Positions 1 to 5,801 of a DNA stretch of 5,801 bases are shown here, in pieces. The first letter of the stretch is position 1; each line of letters begins with the position of its first letter. Origin of the DNA: an uncultured Flavobacteriia bacterium (lineage in GTDB: Bacteria; Bacteroidota; Bacteroidia; Flavobacteriales_D; Crocinitomicaceae); NCBI GenBank assembly GCA_903928365.1, contig CAIYQV010000324.1, positions 1 to 5,801 on the forward strand, written 5' to 3'. The position numbers and the translations under genes were made by a program. The notes beneath the pieces were generated by a model that saw only the letters and a program-made list of their open reading frames with translations, ran no database searches and was not told the DNA's origin.

Positions 1-2935
1 AAGTATTTTGGTGAAAACCCGCGAAGGTAGACCGATCTATATTAAAGGTAATAAGGATTTTGGCATCACCAACGGTGGTTCGAATGCACAGATCATCGCA
101 TCTGTTCTTGGTTTGTACGATTCTGCTCGTTTGCAAAACCCTGTAAAAGCGGGTGCTGAAACAAGTTGGTCAAAACTGGATGGTGACATTAAGACCGGAT
201 TGACATCAGCAAGAAAAATAGCTTTGGTTTCCAATACGGTTATTAGTCCGTCCATGACAGCAGCAATCGCTGATCTTGCAGCATCAGTCGGTGCAACTGC
301 GGAAAACGGAAAGTTCGAACATATTCAATATGACGCAGTATCTTATGCTGGTATGCGTGCTGCGAACAAGGCGAACTTTGGAGCGGAGATCCTTCCTTCA
401 TATGACTTTTCGAAAGCTAAGACCATCGTAAGTTTAGGAGCAGATTTCCTTTCTACCTGGTTGATGCCGACTCAGTTCGCAACACAATATGGTCAGACTA
501 GAAATCCTGATGGAGAATGGATGTCGAAGCACTTCCAATTCGAATCAGTGATGTCCGTAACGGGTTCCAATGCGGATTACCGTGGAATGATCAAGCCTTC
601 TGAGCAAGCAAAAGTGTTGGCTTACATCCTCAAAGCATTTAATGTAAATGCAGGTGTTTCAACCGACCTTTCAAAAGAAAATGCGAAGATCGCTGACTTA
701 GCTATCGCTGCTTTGAAAGCTTCTAAAGGAGAATCTTTAGTTGTATCTGGTTCAAACAATACCGGAGTTCAGATTCTAACTAACAAATTGAATAACGTTT
801 TAGGAGCTTACGGAACTACGATCAACCTGAATGAACAGGTTAATTTGTTCCGTTCAGAGGATGAGAAAATGTCCAAATTCGCTGCTGATGTTATTGCAGG
901 AAGAGGGGTAGATGCGGTCTTCTTCTACGGAGTGAATCCAGTGTATAGTTTACCTAATGGGGAAGCCTTTGGTAAAGCACTTAAAAATGTGAAATTGTCA
1001 GTTTCATTTGCTTCTCATGCGGATGAGACAGCGTCTAATTGTAAATTTATTGCTCCAGATCACCATGCATTGGAATCATGGGCAGACTTTAATCCTACGA
1101 CGACTCATTTTGCAGTAGCACAACCTACCATACGTCCTTTGTTTAATACGGCGTCTGTCTTAGAATCAATGTTGGTATGGGCTGGCAAAGCTGTACGTGG
1201 AGGAAAAGATTCGAAAGTAGCATATGATTACATTCGTCAGGCGTGGGAAACGACACCTGCTTTGACGGGCGTTCGAAGTGCAGATCTTCACACGTTCTGG
1301 AACATGGCAGTTCACAATAGTTGTGTAAATGTTCCTGTAACTGCTGAAGCGGTAGCAACTTTTACAGATGCTGCTGCAAACGGACTTCCAGATGGAAAAG
1401 GAGTAGAGGTAGTACTTTACCAGAAAGCAGGTATAGGTATTGGTTTACAAGCAAACAACCCTTGGTTGCAAGAGCTTCCGGATCCAATCACCAAAGTGAC
1501 TTGGGATAACTACATTACCATGAATCCTGTGGAAATGGAAAAAGCAGGATATGCTACGACTTACGATCAGGAAAACGGACTGAGTCTGGCGACTTTGAAA
1601 GTGGGTGGAGAGCAAGTTACTTTACCTGTTTATCCATTACCTGGACAAGCATTAGGAACAGTTGGTGTAGCTCTAGGTTACGGTCGTGGTGCTAATGGTG
1701 AAAACATTGGTAAAGCGGCTTTTCAGACGAAGGAATACGGCGGAAATGCAACGGACGAGAAAGGTAATTTGAAGCCGATCGGTGCAAATGTTTTTGCATT
1801 TGTTGAGTCAGGTAAAACATTCGTTTATGATACATCAGGTTCAGTAACAAAAGCTGCTGGAACGTATGCGATCGCTGCGACTCAGATTCACCATACAGTG
1901 ATGGGTCGCCATTCAATAGTGCGCGAAACGACACTTGGTATCTTCAAGAATAGCGATAAAGAAGCTTACAACCCTGCACATATGTTGCAGAAACTGGATA
2001 AAGAAGGTAATCACGTTGAAAAACCGGTAGGTGAATTCGATTTGTGGGATGCTCATCCTGTAGAGAAGATCGGTCACCGTTGGGGTATGACGGTAGATCT
2101 TTCTTCATGTATTGGTTGTGGTTCTTGTTTGGTGGCTTGTCAGTCTGAAAACAACGTGCCTGTTGTAGGTAAGGATGAAGTAAGAAGAGGTCGTGAAATG
2201 CATTGGTTGCGTATCGATCGTTACTTTGCTTCTGATGAAGAAGTTGTTCCAGGATTGAAGAAGGATGCGGATAACATCAATTACGATGAAGCAGAAAAAG
2301 CAGCAGTAAACCCTAAAGTGGTTCACATGCCTTTAATGTGTCATCATTGTAACCACGCACCATGTGAGACGGTTTGTCCGGTAGCGGCAACTACACATAG
2401 TAATGAAGGGTTGAACCAAATGGCATACAACAGATGTATCGGTACACGTTATTGTGCAAACAACTGTCCATACAAAGTGCGTCGCTTCAACTGGTTTAAC
2501 TATCCTTCATACAAGAAGTTTACAGAGGTGAATCCTGCACAGGATGATCTTGGACGTATGGTATTGAATCCTGATGTGACCGTTCGTACACGCGGTGTAA
2601 TGGAGAAATGTTCATTCTGTGTTCAACGTATTCAGGCAGGTAAATTGGTGGCTAAGAAAGAAGCTCGTCCAGTCGTGGATGGAGATTTTACCTCAGCATG
2701 TGCTGATGCATGTCCTACAAATGCAATCATCGTAGGTGATTGGAATGATCTTAAGTCAATGGTTAGATCGAGCTCATCTGACGACCGTGCATATCAGGCA
2801 TTGGAAGAAGTTGGAGTTAAGCCTAACGTTTGGTATAAAGTGAAAGTGAGAAATGAAGAGAATGCTGAATTGGCTAAATACCAGGTAGCTGAAGCTCATC
2901 ATGAAGCTCACGGAGATACGAAAGCACATCATTAA
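1..2935 (+). CDS. actB: Alternative Complex III iron-sulfur subunit ActB, 5'-partial
   Basis: ActB is the large periplasmic subunit of ACIII and passes electrons from the quinol site in ActC to the c-type hemes. The reading frame is open to the left edge (an in-frame Ser-Ile precedes the TTG at 8), and the family's N-terminal Tat signal region is missing, so the true start lies upstream, probably by about 100 codons. Counting residues from the codon at 8, residues 1 to about 680 resemble a molybdopterin oxidoreductase fold but contain only two cysteines (345, 439), so no N-terminal FeS motif is present. Residues about 690-930 form a ferredoxin-like domain with Cys 701, 704, 707, 711; 778, 781, 786, 790; 810, 816, 820; 868, 871; 898, 902. 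That is 15 ligands, and Thr813 stands where a fourth Cys of the CIGTRYC group would be, which fits three [4Fe-4S] and one [3Fe-4S]. The C-terminus is His-rich. The stop TAA is followed directly by an in-frame TAG. Databases often call this family TAT-variant-translocated molybdopterin oxidoreductase. Identification is very secure. Confidence 0.96.
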   Translation, partial: SILVKTREGRPIYIKGNKDFGITNGGSNAQIIASVLGLYDSARLQNPVKAGAETSWSKLDGDIKTGLTSARKIALVSNTVISPSMTAAIADLAASVGATAENGKFEHIQYDAVSYAGMRAANKANFGAEILPSYDFSKAKTIVSLGADFLSTWLMPTQFATQYGQTRNPDGEWMSKHFQFESVMSVTGSNADYRGMIKPSEQAKVLAYILKAFNVNAGVSTDLSKENAKIADLAIAALKASKGESLVVSGSNNTGVQILTNKLNNVLGAYGTTINLNEQVNLFRSEDEKMSKFAADVIAGRGVDAVFFYGVNPVYSLPNGEAFGKALKNVKLSVSFASHADETASNCKFIAPDHHALESWADFNPTTTHFAVAQPTIRPLFNTASVLESMLVWAGKAVRGGKDSKVAYDYIRQAWETTPALTGVRSADLHTFWNMAVHNSCVNVPVTAEAVATFTDAAANGLPDGKGVEVVLYQKAGIGIGLQANNPWLQELPDPITKVTWDNYITMNPVEMEKAGYATTYDQENGLSLATLKVGGEQVTLPVYPLPGQALGTVGVALGYGRGANGENIGKAAFQTKEYGGNATDEKGNLKPIGANVFAFVESGKTFVYDTSGSVTKAAGTYAIAATQIHHTVMGRHSIVRETTLGIFKNSDKEAYNPAHMLQKLDKEGNHVEKPVGEFDLWDAHPVEKIGHRWGMTVDLSSCIGCGSCLVACQSENNVPVVGKDEVRRGREMHWLRIDRYFASDEEVVPGLKKDADNINYDEAEKAAVNPKVVHMPLMCHHCNHAPCETVCPVAATTHSNEGLNQMAYNRCIGTRYCANNCPYKVRRFNWFNYPSYKKFTEVNPAQDDLGRMVLNPDVTVRTRGVMEKCSFCVQRIQAGKLVAKKEARPVVDGDFTSACADACPTNAIIVGDWNDLKSMVRSSSSDDRAYQALEEVGVKPNVWYKVKVRNEENAELAKYQVAEAHHEAHGDTKAHH

Positions 2936-2956
2936 TAGAAATAAAAACAAATTGTA
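2936..2956 (+). promoter_or_regulatory. A-rich translation leader of actC
   Basis: The 21-nt gap between actB and actC is almost all A and T, with an A run about 10 nt before the ATG and no AGGAGG-like site. Bacteroidota genes commonly start this way, with adenines upstream of the start in place of Shine-Dalgarno pairing. The gap is too short and featureless for a promoter or terminator, which supports co-transcription. Confidence 0.45.
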
Positions 2957-4342
2957 ATGCATAAGGAAGCAGCAATTCGGGAACCCCTCATCTTAGGCCA
3001 CAAAACCTATCACGACGTAACGGAAGACGTTTGTAAGCCTATTGAGGACAAAGCGCCACGTATGTGGTACATCCTTTTTGGGATTGCTTTGATCATCGGA
3101 CTTTACGGTGTTGGATGTATCCTATACCTTCTTGGAACTGGTATTGGTGTATGGGGATTGAACAAAACCATTGGTTGGGCTTGGGATATCACCAACTTCG
3201 TATGGTGGGTTGGTATCGGTCACGCTGGCACATTGATCTCAGCTGTACTACTATTGTTCCGTCAGAAATGGAGAATGGCGATCAACCGATCGGCAGAAGC
3301 GATGACCATCTTTGCCGTATTCATGGCGGGTATGTTCCCGTTGATCCACATGGGTCGACTTTGGGTGGGTTATTGGACCCTTCCTTTGCCAAACCACTTT
3401 GGTTCCCTATGGGTGAACTTTAACTCACCACTTCTTTGGGACGTTTTTGCGATCTCAACCTACTTATCAGTATCATTGGTTTTCTGGTACATTGGTTTGA
3501 TTCCTGATTTTGCAACTATTCGTGACAGAGCGAAAAAGCCTGTAGCAAAAAGAATGTATACTATTCTTTCTTTCGGATGGTCAGGTCGTGCAAAACATTG
3601 GAATCGTTTTGAATTGGTTTCATTGGTTCTGGCAGGTTTGGCTACACCACTTGTATTCTCGGTTCACTCGATCGTATCCTTTGACTTTGCCACTTCGGTC
3701 ATTCCTGGTTGGCATACCACGATCTTCCCTCCTTACTTCGTTGCAGGTGCGGTATTCTCCGGTTTTGCTATGGTACAAACGCTTCTATTGGTGATGCGAA
3801 AAGCAATGAAACTGGAGGCTTATATCCATACAAAGCACGTTGAGTACATGAACATCGTGATCATGGTAACCGGATCTATCGTAGGTACGGCATATATCAC
3901 TGAGTTGTTCATTTCATGGTACTCTGGTGTAGAATATGAAGCATATGCGTTCTTGAACAGAGCAACAGGTCCTTACTGGTGGGCTTACTGGTCAATGATG
4001 ACTTGTAATGTGATCTCTCCACAGTTGATGTGGTTCCGCAAATTGAGAAGAAGTTTATTGTTCACATTTATCATTTCTATTGTGGTGAACATTGGTATGT
4101 GGTTTGAGCGCTATGTGATCATCGTGACTTCAATTCACCGTGACTATATACCGGCTGCATGGAGTATGCATTATCCAAGCCATATTGATATTGGTGTTTA
4201 TATTGGAACCATTGGATTATTCTTTGTTTTCTTCCTTTTGTTTGCGCGCTATTTCCCTGTATTGGCATTGAACGAGGTGAAAACAATTTTGAAATCGTCA
4301 GGTGAGTCTTACAAGAACGCTCCTGATCACGGTCATCATTAA
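2957..4342 (+). CDS. actC: Alternative Complex III membrane subunit ActC (NrfD/PsrC family)
   Basis: ActC is the integral membrane subunit that in ACIII binds and oxidises quinol next to the iron-sulfur domain of ActB. The 461-residue protein has ten hydrophobic segments at about 37-60, 79-101, 114-135, 157-182, 217-239, 255-281, 297-321, 340-361, 368-391 and 411-434, the ten-helix form of NrfD-like proteins found in ACIII. Loops after helices 2, 4, 6 and 8 are rich in Arg/Lys, so by the positive-inside rule both ends face the cytoplasm. Polar residues inside or at the ends of helices (His89 in GIGHAG, His131 and Arg134 in HMGR, Asp162, Glu316, Glu384-Arg385) are candidates for quinol binding and proton transfer; that role is inferred. 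The ATG at 2957 gives the family's usual N-terminal extension starting before EPLILGHKTYHDVT. It lies 21 nt after actB with an A-rich leader and no Shine-Dalgarno. The C-terminus ends in DHGHH. Length is normal for the family. Confidence 0.96.
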   Translation: MHKEAAIREPLILGHKTYHDVTEDVCKPIEDKAPRMWYILFGIALIIGLYGVGCILYLLGTGIGVWGLNKTIGWAWDITNFVWWVGIGHAGTLISAVLLLFRQKWRMAINRSAEAMTIFAVFMAGMFPLIHMGRLWVGYWTLPLPNHFGSLWVNFNSPLLWDVFAISTYLSVSLVFWYIGLIPDFATIRDRAKKPVAKRMYTILSFGWSGRAKHWNRFELVSLVLAGLATPLVFSVHSIVSFDFATSVIPGWHTTIFPPYFVAGAVFSGFAMVQTLLLVMRKAMKLEAYIHTKHVEYMNIVIMVTGSIVGTAYITELFISWYSGVEYEAYAFLNRATGPYWWAYWSMMTCNVISPQLMWFRKLRRSLLFTFIISIVVNIGMWFERYVIIVTSIHRDYIPAAWSMHYPSHIDIGVYIGTIGLFFVFFLLFARYFPVLALNEVKTILKSSGESYKNAPDHGHH

Positions 4343-4374
4343 TTAGAAAGTAGAAACTTATTTATAACAGCGAC

Positions 4375-4911
4375 ATGGCAGAAAGAGTAATGTATGCAAT
4401 GTATGACGACGACGAAGTGCTAAAGGACGGTGCTAAGAAGTTGGTCGCGAAAGGTGTGAAGATCAATGAGGTGTTTTCTCCGTTCCCTATTCACGGGATC
4501 GATCCGATCATTGGTGTTAAAAATACACGTTTGGGTATTATGGCGTTTATCTATGGGATTACTGGAACCATGTTGGCGACCTTAGGAATGCGTTATTTCA
4601 TGGTAGTAGACTGGCCGATGAATATCGGGGGTAAACCAAACTTTACCTATTTGGATAATATGCTCGCCTTTATTCCGATCACATTTGAGTTTACGGTATT
4701 GTGTGCAGCGCATGGAATGGCAATCACGTATCTTTTGAGAAACAAGACCTTGCCAGGAATTCCTGCTCAAAATCCAGATCCACGTACAACGGATGATAAA
4801 TTCGTAATCGAAGTTCGTGCTTCTGAAAACGCTCAGTTTTCTTCAGAAGAGTTGGAAAACATGTTGAAGGATACGGGATTGATCGAATTGGATCAAAAAG
4901 AAATGAAATAA
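4375..4911 (+). CDS. actD: Alternative Complex III membrane subunit ActD (DUF3341 family)
   Basis: This 178-residue protein matches ActD, a small structural membrane subunit of ACIII with no known cofactor, annotated in databases as a DUF3341 protein. A soluble N-terminal part (residues 1-50, starting MAERVMYAMYDDDE and containing the family-like FSPFPIHGID stretch) is followed by two hydrophobic helices at about 53-75 and 95-121. The short loop between them contains DWPMNIGGKPNF, which is typical of the family. A polar C-terminal tail of about 55 residues follows. Arg/Lys just after helix 2 suggests that both ends are cytoplasmic. It begins 32 nt after actC and ends 33 nt before actE, on the same strand. 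The ATG at 4375 is well placed because the conserved N-terminal fold starts within the first residues. Its only cysteine, Cys110, is within helix 2, so no metal site is suggested. Its place between actC and actE is the usual one and supports the call. Confidence 0.94.
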   Translation: MAERVMYAMYDDDEVLKDGAKKLVAKGVKINEVFSPFPIHGIDPIIGVKNTRLGIMAFIYGITGTMLATLGMRYFMVVDWPMNIGGKPNFTYLDNMLAFIPITFEFTVLCAAHGMAITYLLRNKTLPGIPAQNPDPRTTDDKFVIEVRASENAQFSSEELENMLKDTGLIELDQKEMK

Positions 4912-4923
4912 CAGTTTCTGTTA
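4909..4923 (+). other. Short perfect inverted repeat overlapping the actD stop codon
   Basis: TAACAG at 4909-4914 and CTGTTA at 4918-4923 are exact reverse complements around a TTT loop. The left arm includes the actD stop codon TAA. In RNA this would be a 6-bp stem with only two G-C pairs and a 3-nt loop, with no following run of T. It is too weak and lacks the U tract of an intrinsic terminator, so read-through into actE is expected. It may be chance, or a minor RNA-processing or translation-coupling element. Confidence 0.3.
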
Positions 4924-4944
4924 GGATTATAAAAGAACGACAAG

Positions 4945-5685
4945 ATGAATATGAAGTTTAAGGCACTCACGGGTTTAGCGATCGTTTCGGTATCGGCTCT
5001 GATCCTTGGTTCGTGTACAGCTAATGCAGATTCACCGGGGTTGGAATACATGCCGGATATGTATCGCTCTCCTGCTATCGAACCTTACGTAGATTATGGT
5101 GAGATTCGTGGTCGAATTAACGAGGATGTAAAGTTACAGCAATCAGCACTTACGCCTCCTGCTGGTACGGTACCTTATTTCGGTAAGGATTCTGAGACGG
5201 TAAGTTTGATGTTGCCTTATTTCCGTAAAGCAAATATAGCTTTCAGAGAAACCCATGGTTTATACGGTGTAGATCTTACTACATCAGATGAATACACTGC
5301 TGCTGCAGCTGACTTAAACCCTTATAAACTGACTGCGGATAATGCAGAAGGTATGTTTAAAAAGGGGAAAGAACTGTACACGGCTATGTGTCAGCATTGT
5401 CATGGTGAGAAGGGAGATGGAAATGGACCGATGGTTGTGAGTGGAGCTTATGCTGGTGTTCCAAATTACAAGGATCGTTCAGCTCTGGGTGATGGACAAA
5501 TGTTTTATTCGATCTATTACGGAAAAGGAGCTATGGGTTCACACGCATCCCAGCTGACGAAAAAAGAGATCTGGACATTGGTACACTACGTGAGAAAATT
5601 CCAGAATGCTGATTATGGAAAATTTGATGCCTCAGGGGCAATGACAGCTACTGCTGCTGTTCCGGCTGATACAACTAAGAATTAA
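4945..5685 (+). CDS. actE: Alternative Complex III monoheme cytochrome c lipoprotein ActE
   Basis: ActE carries one c-type heme on the periplasmic side of ACIII and is thought to help pass electrons out of the complex. The 246-residue precursor has a lipoprotein signal peptide: Lys4/Lys6, a hydrophobic stretch at about 7-21, then lipobox LGSC with Cys24 as the lipidated residue. A linker region (about 30-130) contains the family motif YMPDMYRSPA near residues 35-44. A class I cytochrome c domain (about 132-222) follows, with heme motif Cys149-Gln-His-Cys152-His153 and Met197 in GKGAMGSHASQL as the likely sixth iron ligand. The last 25 residues are Ala/Thr-rich and probably flexible. ATG codons at 4945 and 4951 are in frame; both give a workable signal peptide, and the first is used here. 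The stop TAA is followed by a second in-frame TAA. The protein after Cys24 begins Thr-Ala, so nothing argues for an unusual location; ACIII structures place ActE with the inner-membrane complex. Confidence 0.96.
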   Translation: MNMKFKALTGLAIVSVSALILGSCTANADSPGLEYMPDMYRSPAIEPYVDYGEIRGRINEDVKLQQSALTPPAGTVPYFGKDSETVSLMLPYFRKANIAFRETHGLYGVDLTTSDEYTAAAADLNPYKLTADNAEGMFKKGKELYTAMCQHCHGEKGDGNGPMVVSGAYAGVPNYKDRSALGDGQMFYSIYYGKGAMGSHASQLTKKEIWTLVHYVRKFQNADYGKFDASGAMTATAAVPADTTKN

Positions 5686-5706
5686 TAATTTAGAATACAC
5701 ATACAG

Positions 5707-5801
5707 ATGGAGTTCTCAATTTCAAACAATGCGAAGCGACTTACACTGATGCTCATCGGGGCGGGTGCGTTGTTGACACTGGTAGGTATTTTTACTTCCA
5801 T
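5707..5801 (+). CDS. actF: Alternative Complex III membrane subunit ActF, 3'-partial
   Basis: An ATG 21 nt after the actE stop opens a frame that runs off the right edge, giving 31 codons (MEFSISNNAKRLTLMLIGAG at the start). Lys10-Arg11 followed by a hydrophobic run from about residue 12 to 30 looks like a cytoplasmic N-terminus and first transmembrane helix. ActF is the second NrfD-like, ten-helix membrane subunit of ACIII, a paralogue of ActC, and normally follows actE. The call rests mainly on gene order plus this helix. The fragment is too short for family motifs, so another membrane protein cannot be excluded from the sequence alone. Confidence 0.82.
   Translation, partial: MEFSISNNAKRLTLMLIGAGALLTLVGIFTS

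Noticed and set aside
8..13. TTG at 8 or GTG at 11 as the real start of actB
   Set aside because: The frame is open to the left edge, and the protein begins in the middle of a conserved VKTREGRP strand with no signal peptide, so the gene is cut by the window.
1866..1873. GCGATCGC octamer resembling the cyanobacterial HIP1 repeat
   Set aside because: I noticed only this one copy, inside a coding region, which is expected by chance and codon use.
1692..1934. Minus-strand open frames within actB (also near 37-255, 1143-1358 and 2105-2326)
   Set aside because: All are antisense shadows of the continuous actB frame with no recognisable motif.
2774..2962. Minus-strand open frame with a hydrophobic Phe/Leu/Ser-rich product across the actB end
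   Set aside because: It is antisense to the actB 3' end. The hydrophobic composition comes from reading A-rich coding DNA backwards, and no start signal or family motif is seen.
3064..3423. A 119-codon open frame on the + strand inside actC in another frame
   Set aside because: It is fully inside the well-conserved actC gene, has no family resemblance and is rich in Trp/His as expected of an out-of-frame read.
4343..4374. Promoter or terminator in the actC-actD gap
   Set aside because: The 32-nt gap is AT-rich, but I found no hairpin with a T run and no clear Bacteroidota TTG / TAnnTTTG pair.

Overview
The window is an interior slice of an Alternative Complex III (ACIII) operon. ACIII is the respiratory quinol:cytochrome c / quinol:oxygen-pathway oxidoreductase that replaces the bc1 complex in many Bacteroidota and some other phyla. 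Five genes lie head to tail on the + strand in the conserved order actB (5' end cut off by the window), actC, actD, actE and actF (only its first 31 codons present). The organism is most likely a member of Bacteroidota (Cytophagales/Sphingobacteriales/Flavobacteriales-like). The reasons are the gene order, the fused molybdopterin-like plus ferredoxin ActB, the lipoprotein monoheme ActE, moderate GC, and A-rich leaders without Shine-Dalgarno sequences. Genus cannot be told from this sequence.

Layout: 1-2935 actB, the periplasmic iron-sulfur subunit; 2957-4342 actC, an NrfD/PsrC-like ten-helix quinol-binding membrane subunit; 4375-4911 actD, a small two-helix membrane subunit (DUF3341 type); 4945-5685 actE, a lipid-anchored monoheme cytochrome c; 5707-5801 the start of actF, the second NrfD-like membrane subunit. 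The gaps are 21, 32, 33 and 21 nt. None holds a convincing terminator or promoter, so the genes are probably one transcript. Coding sequence fills almost the whole window and no stretch over 300 bases lacks a gene.

How they work together (family knowledge applied to what is seen): ActC oxidises menaquinol in the membrane. Electrons pass to the iron-sulfur clusters in the C-terminal part of ActB, then to the c-type hemes of ActA (expected upstream, not in the window) and ActE, and on to a terminal oxidase. ActD and ActF complete the membrane part. The sequence carries the expected cofactor ligands: 15 cysteines in ActB, which fits three [4Fe-4S] plus one [3Fe-4S] cluster, and one CxxCH heme site with a candidate Met ligand in ActE. 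No gene here looks broken or foreign. I do not see an undescribed system; the findings below are second-look details within a known complex.
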